A DNA stretch of 64,000 bases from Thermohalobaculum sp963721105 (GTDB lineage: Bacteria; Pseudomonadota; Alphaproteobacteria; Rhodobacterales; Rhodobacteraceae): contig CAVRHY010000011.1 of NCBI GenBank assembly GCA_963721105.1, positions 868,001 to 932,000 of the forward strand, in the 5' to 3' direction. The notes under the pieces were generated by a model. That model saw nothing but the letters and a program-made list of their open reading frames with translations. It ran no database searches and was not told the DNA's origin. Numbering within the stretch: the stretch's first letter is position 1; every line of letters starts with the position of its first letter. Below are positions 55,896-64,000 of the stretch, piece after piece. Both the position numbers and the translations under genes were made by a program.

Positions 55896-56696
55896 TTGAC
55901 CGTCGCCATCGTCATCCCCGCCCGCCACGCCTCGTCGCGCTTTCCCGGCAAACCGCTGGCGCCGCTGCGGGGCGCCACGGGGATCGACAAGACGCTGATC
56001 GAGCGGAGCTGGGAGGCGGCGCTTGCCGTTGGCGGCGTCGACCACCGCGTCGTCGCGACCGACGATCAGCGAATCGCGGACGAGGTGGCGCGCTTTGGCG
56101 GGCAGGTGGCGATGACCTCGCCCGATTGCGCCAACGGCACCGAGCGCTGCGCCGAGGCGATCCGCGGCATGCACCCGGCCCCCGAGATCGTCGTCAACCT
56201 GCAGGGCGACGCGCCGCTGACGCCGCCCTGGTTCATCGAGGACCTGGTCGCGGCGATGCGCGCCGACCCGGAGATCCAGGTGGCGACGCCGGTGCTGCGC
56301 TGCGACGCGGGGACGGTCGAGGCGCTGCTGGCCGACCGGCGGGCCGGGCGGGTCGGCGCGACCACGGCGGTCTTCGACACAGTCGGCCGCGCGCTCTATT
56401 TCTCCAAGGAGGTCGTGCCCTACACCGGGCCGTCGCGGCTGCTTGACGGTGTCTGCCCGGTCTTCCACCATGTCGGCGTTTACGCCTACCGGCCGGTGAC
56501 CCTGGCCGCCTACCTGGCGATGGAGGCGGGGCCGCTGGAGCGCTGCGAGGGGCTGGAGCAGCTGCGCTTCATGGAGCATGGCGTACCCGTCACCTGCGTC
56601 GAGGTCGCGGACCGCGGCGCACGGTTCTGGGAGCTGAACAATCCCGAGGACACGCCGAGGATCGAGGCCGTGCTGGCCGAGCGGGGCATGGCGTGA
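55896..56696 (+). CDS. kdsB: 3-deoxy-manno-octulosonate (Kdo) cytidylyltransferase
   Basis: 266 residues. VIPARHASSRFPGKPLAPL is the nucleotide site; NLQGDAPLTPPW and FFHHVGVYAYRP-type segments follow. It activates Kdo as CMP-Kdo for lipopolysaccharide. NLQGDAP has alanine where most KdsB proteins have glutamate, and a GTERCAEA stretch replaces SGTDRVAEA, so a related sugar acid is possible. It starts at a TTG after GGAGAGC. Confidence 0.82.
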   Translation: MTVAIVIPARHASSRFPGKPLAPLRGATGIDKTLIERSWEAALAVGGVDHRVVATDDQRIADEVARFGGQVAMTSPDCANGTERCAEAIRGMHPAPEIVVNLQGDAPLTPPWFIEDLVAAMRADPEIQVATPVLRCDAGTVEALLADRRAGRVGATTAVFDTVGRALYFSKEVVPYTGPSRLLDGVCPVFHHVGVYAYRPVTLAAYLAMEAGPLERCEGLEQLRFMEHGVPVTCVEVADRGARFWELNNPEDTPRIEAVLAERGMA

Positions 56697-56842
56697 AGGG
56701 GCGGGGCGCGAGGCGGGGCGGGGCGCGCGACGGGGCTTGGCGCGGGCGCGGCAACCCGGCATCGTGCCCGCGCGTAGGATCGGCTAAAGTCCCCGGCGGC
56801 GCGCCCGGCGCGCCGCGGGCAGAAGAAGCAGGAGTCTTTGCT

Positions 56843-57739
56843 TTGTCGAACAAGGTCACCACAGCCGTCTTTCCGGTCGCCGGGATGGGCACGCGCTTCC
56901 TGCCGGCGACCAAGTCGATCCCCAAGGAGATGCTGCCGCTGGTCGACCGCCCGCTGATCCAGTACGGCATCGACGAGGCGCGCGCCGCCGGCATCACCGA
57001 CTTCATCTTCGTCACCGCCAAGGGGAAATCCGCGCTCGAGGATTATTTCGACGCCGCCCCGACGCTGGAGCGGGCGCTGGCCGACTCGGGCAAGGACGAG
57101 CTGCTGGACGAGGTGAACAAGGCGACCATGCCCTCGGGCGCCATCGCCTATATCCGCCAGCAGGAGGCGCTGGGCCTGGGCCACGCCGTCTGGTGCGCCC
57201 GCCGGCTGATCGGCGACGAACCGTTCGCCGTGATCCTGCCCGACGACGTCATCGCCGCCGAGCGCGGTTGCCTGACGCAGATGGTCGAGGCCTATGCCGA
57301 GAGCGGCGGCGGCTGCATGGTCGCCACCATGGAGGTGCCGCACGAGCAGACCAAGTCCTATGGCGTGATCGCCACCGGTGGCGAGCAGGGTCGGCTGGTC
57401 ACCGTGCAGGGCATGGTCGAGAAGCCGAAGCCCGAGGACGCGCCCTCCAATCTGGCCGTCATCGGCCGCTACATCCTGACGCCAGCCGTGCTGCGCGCGC
57501 TGAACAAGAAGAAGACCGGCGCCGGCGGCGAGATCCAGCTGACCGACGCCATTGCCGAGCAGATCGGCGGCCCCGATCCGGTCTACGGCTACCGCTTCGA
57601 GGGCGAGCGCTACGACTGCGGCTCGAAGGTCGGGCTCCTGCAGGCGACCATCGCCTACGCCCTGGCGCGCCCGGATGTCGGGCCCGAGTTCCGCGACTTC
57701 CTGCGCGGGCTGGACCTCGGGCGGCTGGCGGCCGAATAG
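56843..57739 (+). CDS. galU: UTP-glucose-1-phosphate uridylyltransferase
   Basis: 298 residues. FPVAGMGTRFLPATKSIPKE and VDRPLIQYGIDEARAAGI are diagnostic, as are the LGLGHAVWCARRLIGDEPFA and GRYILTPAVLRAL segments. It makes UDP-glucose for envelope polysaccharides. TTG at 56843 follows AGGAG. galE starts four bases after the stop. Confidence 0.96.
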   Translation: MSNKVTTAVFPVAGMGTRFLPATKSIPKEMLPLVDRPLIQYGIDEARAAGITDFIFVTAKGKSALEDYFDAAPTLERALADSGKDELLDEVNKATMPSGAIAYIRQQEALGLGHAVWCARRLIGDEPFAVILPDDVIAAERGCLTQMVEAYAESGGGCMVATMEVPHEQTKSYGVIATGGEQGRLVTVQGMVEKPKPEDAPSNLAVIGRYILTPAVLRALNKKKTGAGGEIQLTDAIAEQIGGPDPVYGYRFEGERYDCGSKVGLLQATIAYALARPDVGPEFRDFLRGLDLGRLAAE

Positions 57740-57743
57740 CGCC

Positions 57744-58724
57744 GTGGCGGTTGTCCTGGTGACGGGCGGCGCCGGCTATGTCGGCAGCCATGCCTGCAAG
57801 GCGCTGGCGGCCGCCGGCCACGCGCCCGTGGTCTTCGACAACCTGTCGACGGGCTGGCGCGCCGCGGTGCGCTGGGGCCCGCTGGTCGAGGGCGACCTGG
57901 CCGACCGGGCGGCGCTGGACGCGGCCTTCGCGGCGCACGCGCCCGAGGCGGTGATGCACTTCGCGGCCTTGAGCAATGTCGGCGAGTCGGTGGCGCGACC
58001 GGACCTCTACTGGCGCAACAACGTCTCGGGCTCGATCAACCTGGCCGACGCGGCGCGGGCGCATGGCGTCGGCGCGCTCGTCTTCTCGTCGACCTGCGCG
58101 ACCTACGGCGAGGCGGGCGAGACGCTGAGCGAGTCAGACCCGCAGGCGCCGGTCAACCCCTATGGCGCAAGCAAGCTGGCCGTCGAACGGATGCTGGGCG
58201 ACTTTCACGCCGCCTTCGGGCTGCGGTCGGTGATCTTCCGCTATTTCAACGCCGCCGGTGCCGACCCGGACCACGAGATCGGCGAGGACCACCGGCCCGA
58301 GACGCACCTGGTGCCGCTGGTGCTGGACGCGGCCTCGGGCCGGCGGGACGCGATCACGGTCTTCGGCAGCGACTATCCGACGCCGGACGGCACCTGCATC
58401 CGCGACTATGTCCACGTCGCCGACCTGGCGGCGGCACACGTGCTGGGGCTGGACTGGCTGCTGGGCGGCGGCGAGCCGCTGGCGCTGAACCTCGGCTCGG
58501 GGACCGGGCATTCGGTGCGCGCGGTGATCGAGACGGCGCGCCGGGTGACGGGCAGCGCGGTGCCGGTGGTCGATGGCGCGCGGCGGCCCGGCGACCCGGC
58601 GCGGCTGGTCAGCGGCTCGGCGCTGGCCGAGCGGGTGCTGGGCTGGCGGCCGGCGCGCTCGGACCTGGCGACGATCGTCGCCGATGCCTGGGCGTGGCAC
58701 CAGACGGGCGGGTATCCGGGGTGA
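57744..58724 (+). CDS. galE: UDP-glucose 4-epimerase
   Basis: 326 residues of the extended short-chain dehydrogenase type. NAD loop VTGGAGYVGSHACKALAAAG, catalytic YxxxK in NPYGASKLAVERML, and RYFNAAGADPDHEIGEDH are all present. It interconverts UDP-glucose and UDP-galactose. It begins at a GTG and is almost certainly co-transcribed with galU. Confidence 0.95.
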   Translation: MAVVLVTGGAGYVGSHACKALAAAGHAPVVFDNLSTGWRAAVRWGPLVEGDLADRAALDAAFAAHAPEAVMHFAALSNVGESVARPDLYWRNNVSGSINLADAARAHGVGALVFSSTCATYGEAGETLSESDPQAPVNPYGASKLAVERMLGDFHAAFGLRSVIFRYFNAAGADPDHEIGEDHRPETHLVPLVLDAASGRRDAITVFGSDYPTPDGTCIRDYVHVADLAAAHVLGLDWLLGGGEPLALNLGSGTGHSVRAVIETARRVTGSAVPVVDGARRPGDPARLVSGSALAERVLGWRPARSDLATIVADAWAWHQTGGYPG

Positions 58725-58908
58725 CGCGCGTATCCCGCTAAGGGGCCGCGTCATGCAGGATCGGGGCGGGCGTCCACGCGCGAGATGCCCGATCGGTCGG
58801 CATTTCATCAAATCCCGGCCCGTGGGCCGGTACGAGGCTCTCCGCTGCCGGAGGCTGCCGGGCGGGGACGGGCCGCAGGTGGCGCCCGAAGCAGCGTTGG
58901 CGACAGCC

Positions 58909-60543
58909 TCAGGCGGGGGGCTTTTTCCGGGCGCGCAGGTCGATGGCGCCGGGGTGCTCGCGCGGGTCGGGGTGGTCTGGGAAGATGGCGCGCTTGACCA
59001 GCTTGGCCGAGGTGCCGAGCGGCAGGGCCTCCATGAAGATGTACCAGGCGGGCGCCTTGAAATAGGCCATGCGTTCGGTCGCCCAGGCCAGCAACTCGCG
59101 CGCCAGCGCCTCGCCGGGCTTGGCGCCGTCCTGCGGGACGACGACGGCCATGATCTCCTCGTCGCGCATGGCGTCGGCGACGGGGATGACGGCGACCTGG
59201 CGGACCTTCGGATGGGCGGTGACGCACTCCTCGACCTCGGCGGCGGCGATGTTCTCGCCGCTTCGGCGGATGATGTGCTTGAGGCGATCGACGAAGACGA
59301 ACACGCCGTCGGCGTCGCGCCGGGCGACGTCGCCGGTGTGGAACCAGCCGCCCGTCCATGCCTCGTCGGTGGCGCGCTCGTCCTTGAGGTAGCCGGAGAA
59401 GAAGCCCTTGCGCGGGGTCTCGGCAGAGTGCCGGACGACGAACTCGCCCGGCGCGCCGTCGGGCATCTCGGCCATGTCGGGGCCGACGACCATCGCGTCG
59501 CAGCCGGGGACGGCGCGGCCGAAGGCGCGCTCGTCGATGCGGCGTGGCTCGTGGTTGTCGCAGAGAAGGCGGCCGACTTCGGACATCGACCACATCTCGA
59601 CGACGGGGAAGCCGAAACGCTCCTCGAACGGGCGGTGGTGGACCGGTTCGATGCCGGCACAGTTGGCGAAGCGCACCCTGTGGGCGCGGTCGTAGGGACC
59701 TTCCGCGATCTTCAGCAGCACGTTCGGGATGATGCCCTGCATGTGGCAGCAGGTGGCCTCGGTCTCGACGAGGTCCTGCCACCAGGTCGAGGCATGGAAG
59801 CGGTCGGGGAAGACAAGGCAGCCGCCGGTCAGCAGCATAGCCTGGGTCGAGATCGACAGGCAGTTGGCGTGGTGCAGCGGCAGGGGGTTGTACATCCGCT
59901 CGACACCCTCGGACATCGCGTAGAGGCCGCCCCGCGAGAGATAGAACGTGGCGAAGCTGTGGAAGTATTCGTTGGTCAGGATGCAGCCCTTGGGGCGGCC
60001 CGTGGTCCCCGAGGTGTAGAGCAGTGCCGCCTCGGTGCCGGGGCCGGGTGTCTCGCGAGCCCGGGGCGTGCGGGCCTCGGGCATGGGGTCGGGCAGGTCG
60101 TCGAAGGAGACGAGCGAGAAGGCGTGGTCCGAGGCATGTTGCACGGCGCGGAAGTCGTCGAGCCGGCTGTCGATGGCCAGCGCAAGCCCGGCCTCGGAGT
60201 GCTCGACCAGGTAGCGAATCTCGTCGGGCTTGTAGTCCGGGTTCACGGGGACGACCGAGACGCCCAGCGCGTTGAGCGCATACCAGTGGAAGAAGAACTC
60301 GGGCCGCTGGTGGAACAGGATGACGACGCGGTGGCCGGGGCCGTAGCCGGCGGCGGCGTAGCGGCGGCGCATCTCCTCGGCGCCTGAAGCGACCTCGTTC
60401 CAGGTGTAGGATTTGCCCTTCGGGTGATAGTGTCGTTTGGCCATGGCCGGCACGGCATAGGCGGGGTTGTCGCCCCAGCGGGCCACGGTCTTGCGGAACG
60501 TGTCGTAGAGGGTGCCGTAGGTGGCCGGGTCGCCGTAGTCCAT
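58909..60543 (-). CDS. Acyl-CoA ligase, CaiC-like (AMP-forming)
   Basis: 544 residues. ATP loop ALLYTSGTTGRPKGCILT, the MYNPLPLHHANCLSISTQAM region, and GWFHTGDVARRDADGVFVFV plus DRLKHIIRRSGENIAAAEVE in the C-terminal part; the terminal catalytic lysine is in GTSAKLVKRAIF. The pattern resembles crotonobetaine/carnitine-CoA ligase and related plant-type ligases. Substrate unknown. It lies 11 bases after the ThDP enzyme gene on the same strand; the two may act in sequence on one carboxylic acid. Confidence 0.9.
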   Translation of the reverse strand: MDYGDPATYGTLYDTFRKTVARWGDNPAYAVPAMAKRHYHPKGKSYTWNEVASGAEEMRRRYAAAGYGPGHRVVILFHQRPEFFFHWYALNALGVSVVPVNPDYKPDEIRYLVEHSEAGLALAIDSRLDDFRAVQHASDHAFSLVSFDDLPDPMPEARTPRARETPGPGTEAALLYTSGTTGRPKGCILTNEYFHSFATFYLSRGGLYAMSEGVERMYNPLPLHHANCLSISTQAMLLTGGCLVFPDRFHASTWWQDLVETEATCCHMQGIIPNVLLKIAEGPYDRAHRVRFANCAGIEPVHHRPFEERFGFPVVEMWSMSEVGRLLCDNHEPRRIDERAFGRAVPGCDAMVVGPDMAEMPDGAPGEFVVRHSAETPRKGFFSGYLKDERATDEAWTGGWFHTGDVARRDADGVFVFVDRLKHIIRRSGENIAAAEVEECVTAHPKVRQVAVIPVADAMRDEEIMAVVVPQDGAKPGEALARELLAWATERMAYFKAPAWYIFMEALPLGTSAKLVKRAIFPDHPDPREHPGAIDLRARKKPPA

Positions 60544-60554
60544 CACCGCCCCCG

Positions 60555-62258
60555 TCAACGTCGTCTCTCCAGCTCGGCGTCGTTCCATGGCGTCAGCGCC
60601 TGGTAGTCGGGCACGAAGCCGAGGCCCTTGGTGGCGTCCGACGAGACCGCGTCCTGCGAGGTGACGACATCGACCACGGCGGGCGCGTTGTCGATCGCGC
60701 GGCGGATCGCGGCGGGCAGGTCGGCGGGGTCGGTAACGCGCTCGCCATGCGCGCCGAGCGCGCGGGCCATCGCGGCGTAGTCGGCGTCGCCCAGCGTCGT
60801 GCCGATGACGCGGCCGCCATAGTTCACCTCCTGGTCGTAGCGCTCGATGTTCCAGGCGGCGTTGTTCGAGACGATGACGACGATCTTTGCGCCGTGCCGG
60901 ACGGCGGTGTCGATCTCCATCGCGTTGAAGCCGAAGGCGCCGTCGCCTGTCGTGACGATCACCTGGCGCGACGGGTCGTGCAGCGCCGCGGCGATGGCGT
61001 AGGGAACGCCGACGCCGAGGCAGCCGAAGGTGCCCGAATCCATGTAGTGCCGGCTGGCCAGCCCGACGCGGGCAAAGCTGAGCAGGTCGCCGCCATCGGC
61101 GATGCCGAGGTGGTCCGGGTCGGCGGTCTCGGCCAGCGCGCGGAAGATCGCCATCGGGTGGATCTTCCCGTCGCGAGTGTTCGGCAGCGGCATCCTGGCC
61201 GCCTTTTCGGCGCGCTCGGTATGCTTTCTGCGGAGCGCCCCGGCCCAGGCGAGATCGGTCTCCGCGGCGCGGTTGCCGGCGGCCTGGACGATGGCGGCGA
61301 GCGCCTGCGCCGGGTCGGCCATCAGCTCTGGCTGGCCGCGGCGGTTGTCGACCAGCTCTCCCGGCGTGGGCGCGATGCGGACGAAGCGGGCGTTCGGGAA
61401 GACGGCAGGCGAGCCGTAGCCGAGCTGGTAGTCGAGCCGGCGGCCGACCAGCACGACGAGGTCGGTCTCGGCCATCACCTGCCCGCGCATGGCGCCGACG
61501 ACCGAGGGGTGGTCGGCGGGGACGAGGCCGCGGCTCTCCTGCGTGTCGAGGTAGACGGCGCCGGTGGCGTCCAGCAGGGCGCGAAGCTCCGTCGCGGCGC
61601 CGCGGGCGCCGAGGCCGGTGATCACGGCGGGTTTTTTCGCGCCCCAGATCGCCTCGACGGCCTCGGCGACCAGGTCGGCGTCGGGGGCGGGCCGGCGGGG
61701 TGGTTTCGGCGCCATCCACTCGTCGAGGACGAGATTGGCGCCGACTTCGACGCGCAGCACATCGGTCGGGATCTCGAGGTAGGCCGGGCCGGGCATGCCG
61801 CCGTCGCCCAGCATCAGCGAGACGGCCGCATCCATCTCGCGGATCACCTGCTCGGGCACGCGGAGCGTGCGCGACAGGCGGGTGACGGGGCGCAGGATAC
61901 CGGCGTGGTCGATGTCCTGCAGCGGCCCCATGTTGACCTGCGGGCGCGGCGGGCAGCCGCCGATGAGGAGCACCGGCGCGCGGCTGAGGTCGGCGTTGGC
62001 CATCGCGGTGACGCAATTCGTCACGCCCGGACCGGCGGTCGCCATGGCGACAGCGAAGCCGCCGGTGAGTTCGGCGTGCGCCTGCGCCATGTGGACGGCG
62101 GCGCCCTCGTCGCGGACGTCGAAGATGCGGACGCCGAGCTGGCCGAGCCAGTCCCAGATTGGCTGGATATGCCCGCCCTGCAGGCCGAAGATGCGGTCGA
62201 CACCGCGGCCCTGCAGAAATCGGGCGATCCACTCGGCGACGGTCGGAGTGTCGGGCAT
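60555..62258 (-). CDS. Thiamine-diphosphate enzyme, acetolactate synthase/acyl-CoA lyase family
   Basis: 567 residues with the three-domain layout. The activating glutamate is in DVRDEGAAVHMAQAHAELTG, the ThDP motif is GDGAFGFNAMEIDTAV then VSNNAAWN, and FGLQGGHIQPIWDWLG opens the first domain. Members include acetolactate synthase, benzaldehyde lyase, oxalyl-CoA decarboxylase and 2-hydroxyacyl-CoA lyase. The acyl-CoA ligase downstream favours an acyl-CoA lyase or decarboxylase role, but the specificity loop is not recognisable to me. Confidence 0.88.
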   Translation of the reverse strand: MPDTPTVAEWIARFLQGRGVDRIFGLQGGHIQPIWDWLGQLGVRIFDVRDEGAAVHMAQAHAELTGGFAVAMATAGPGVTNCVTAMANADLSRAPVLLIGGCPPRPQVNMGPLQDIDHAGILRPVTRLSRTLRVPEQVIREMDAAVSLMLGDGGMPGPAYLEIPTDVLRVEVGANLVLDEWMAPKPPRRPAPDADLVAEAVEAIWGAKKPAVITGLGARGAATELRALLDATGAVYLDTQESRGLVPADHPSVVGAMRGQVMAETDLVVLVGRRLDYQLGYGSPAVFPNARFVRIAPTPGELVDNRRGQPELMADPAQALAAIVQAAGNRAAETDLAWAGALRRKHTERAEKAARMPLPNTRDGKIHPMAIFRALAETADPDHLGIADGGDLLSFARVGLASRHYMDSGTFGCLGVGVPYAIAAALHDPSRQVIVTTGDGAFGFNAMEIDTAVRHGAKIVVIVSNNAAWNIERYDQEVNYGGRVIGTTLGDADYAAMARALGAHGERVTDPADLPAAIRRAIDNAPAVVDVVTSQDAVSSDATKGLGFVPDYQALTPWNDAELERRR

Positions 62259-62371
62259 GCGGCGTCCTTCCCTTGATTGGCCGCAGGAAAGGCGGGCCGC
62301 GTCGCGGCGTCAAGAGGCTGGCGCGCGCGATCAGCGGGCGACCGGGGCGGCGGCTGGGTCCGGGCGGTGGC

Positions 62372-64000
62372 TCAGCCGGTTGTGTCGCGCCCGACGATCT
62401 CCGGGGGCTCGTGCGCGGTCACGGGGGGCGGGGTGCCCTCGTAGCGCTCGATCTCGACCAGCGCGGTGTGCGCCGAGGGGCCCTGGCCGAGCCGCGAGGT
62501 GCCGTGGTCGGCGGTCAGCACGTTCGGGTTGCCGTGCTTGCAGAGCGTGCCGGGCGTGCCCGGCTCGGCCGGGTCGAACCAGGCGCCTGTGGAAAGCTGG
62601 ACGACGCCCGGCCGGACGGCGTCGGAGAGGATCGCGCCGGCGAGGCAGGCGCCGCGCTGGTTCCAGACGCGGACGACATCGCCCGCAGCGATGCCGCGGG
62701 CCGCGGCGTCGGCAGGGTTGATCGTGATCGGCTCGCGGTCGGCGATCTTGGATCCCTTCGAGACGCGGCCGGGGTCGAACTGGCTGTGCAGGCGCGTGCG
62801 CGGCTGGTTCGAGATCAGGTGGAGCTGGCCGGGGCGGGCGGCGCCCAGCCATTCGGATGGCTCGATCCAGGCCGGATGGCCGGGGCAGTCGGCATAGCTC
62901 GAAGCCGGCGATGCGCTCCGAGAAGATCTCGATGCGGCCCGACGGGGTGGCCAGCGGATGGGCCTCCGGGTCGTCGCGGAAAGCCGACGAGCATGACCGG
63001 CTCGGCCGGATTGGGAGGCAGCTCGGCCGTGCCGTTCTCGCGCAGCTCCTCCAGCGTCGGCAGGCGAGAAGCCGGCCTCGCCGGCGCGCTGGCGCGCCTG
63101 GTCCCAGAGATGGCGGATCCAGTCCTCGGGCGTACGGCCCTCGGTATAGGTCGGCCTCCAGCCCCATGCGCCGGGCGAGGCCGGAGAAGATCTCGTAGTC
63201 GCTGCGCGCCTCGCCCACCGGATCGACGGCCTGGCGCATGGCGACGATCAGCGGCTCCCAATGGGTCATGGCGATGTCCTCGCGCTCCAGCGCCGTGGTC
63301 GCGGGGAAGACGATGTCGGCGTGGCGGGCCATCGGGGTCCACCAGATCTCGTTGACGATCACCGTCTCGGGCCGGTGCAGGGCCTGCACGAGGCGGTGCA
63401 GGTCCTGGTGGTGGTGGAACGGGTTGCCGCCGGTCCAGTAGACGATGCGCGTGTCGGGATAGGTGCGGCGCTGCGCCGTCGAAATCGTACGTCGCGCCCG
63501 GGGTTCAGCAGCATGTCCGAGATGCGCGCGACCGGGATGTGCGTCGTAACCGGGTTGGCGCCCTGCGGCACGGCCGGGAAGCTGGAAGGGCAGCACCGGG
63601 TTGCCGATGCCGTTCTCGGAGGAATAGCCGATGCCGAAACCGCCGCCCGGCAGGCCGATCTGACCCAGCATCGCGGCCAGCACGACGGCCATCCAGATCG
63701 GTTGCTCGCCATGGTCGGCGCGCTGGATCGACCACGAGACGGTGATCATCGTGCGCTCCGACGCCATGCGGCGGGCGAGCGCGCGGATGGTGTCGGCGGG
63801 GATCTCGGTGATGGCGGCGGCCCAGTCGGCGTCCTTTGGAATGCCGTCGGCGGTGCCGCGCAGGTAGGGCTCGAACGTCTCCCAGCCGGTGCAGTAGCGC
63901 GCGAGGAAGTCGCGGTCGTGCAGGCCCTCGGCCACCAGCGTGTGGGCGAGGCCGAGCATCAGGGCGACATCGGTGTTCGGGCGGGCGGGCAGCCATGTCG
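62372..64000 (-). pseudogene. Molybdopterin oxidoreductase (BisC/TorA type), 5' end outside, several frameshifts
   Basis: The visible part covers the middle and C-terminal domains: GLAHTLVAEGLHDRDFLARY, QIGLPGGGFGIGYSSENGIG, WTGGNPFHHHQDL, NEIWWTPMARHADIVFPAT, and near the end GNPNVLTADHGTSRLGQGPS then the stop at 62372. That C-terminal motif marks the DMSO/TMAO/biotin-sulfoxide reductase branch with bis-MGD. The frame changes near 63580 and 63485 and at about three to four places between 63140 and 62890. With so many breaks in 0.7 kb the gene is either dead or badly sequenced. Such enzymes reduce S- or N-oxides. Confidence 0.75.

Noticed and set aside
60544..62313. Open frame upstream of the acyl-CoA ligase, in a different frame from the ThDP enzyme
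   Set aside because: Composition is arginine-rich and lacks motifs; the ThDP gene occupies the same strand in another frame with full conservation.

Overview
The window is a GC-rich bacterial chromosome segment that reads as an alphaproteobacterium, probably Rhodospirillales-like. The evidence is the family character of the housekeeping proteins (L13/S9, ArgC, CcmE, Bpt, QueA, KdsB) and a large clade-2 catalase. No rRNA, tRNA, CRISPR array or prophage was seen.

Layout. 0-8.4 kb: fatty-acid/thioesterase genes, rplM-rpsI, argC, a YihY-type membrane protein, ccmE, a DUF998 protein and a PhzF enzyme. 8.4-21.9 kb: a NuoE-NuoF fusion, infA-maf-rne, a DEAD-box helicase, a CadC-like regulator, queA, metY, a TPR protein with a decayed neighbour, and a TauE/TIGR02186 pair. 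22.0-25.4 kb: a nest of three IS630-family elements, one of them inserted inside another. 25.7-38.3 kb: gdhA, then the standout region. 38.5-50.9 kb: PfkB, nth, USP-BCCT, trxB, a peptidase-like protein with a broken active site, a class III cyclase, a second copy of one IS630 element, pyrF and bpt. 51-64 kb: an RDD protein, an alpha/beta hydrolase, katE, cysQ-kdsB-galU-galE (sugar nucleotides and envelope), an acyl-CoA ligase with a ThDP-dependent lyase, and the C-terminal part of a molybdopterin oxidoreductase.

The standout is a same-strand run of seven genes (38344 down to 27086) that looks like one electron-transfer chain crossing the cell envelope. In order of transcription: a pentahaem cytochrome c; a cytosolic FAD/NAD(P) oxidoreductase fused to two cyclic-nucleotide-binding domains and a 16-cysteine ferredoxin; a membrane protein with two H-x13-H pairs (dihaem cytochrome b pattern); a decahaem cytochrome whose cytoplasmic N-terminus is FHA-like; two more pentahaem cytochromes; and a probable outer-membrane beta-barrel. 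In total it encodes 25 c-type haem motifs, about two b haems and four [4Fe-4S] clusters. The domain make-up suggests electron flow from NAD(P)H to the periplasm or cell surface, gated by a cyclic nucleotide and possibly by a signal read through the FHA-like domain. Electron direction and terminal substrate cannot be read from sequence. CcmE at 5.1 kb and the class III cyclase at 46 kb are plausible supporting functions but are not linked to the cluster.

Many otherwise conserved genes carry single-base frameshifts: the helicase tail, gdhA (2), BCCT, the DUF2799 lipoprotein, the cyclase tail, IS copy D (2), the alpha/beta hydrolase and the molybdoenzyme (several). Because housekeeping genes are included, base-calling or assembly error is at least as likely as real gene decay.
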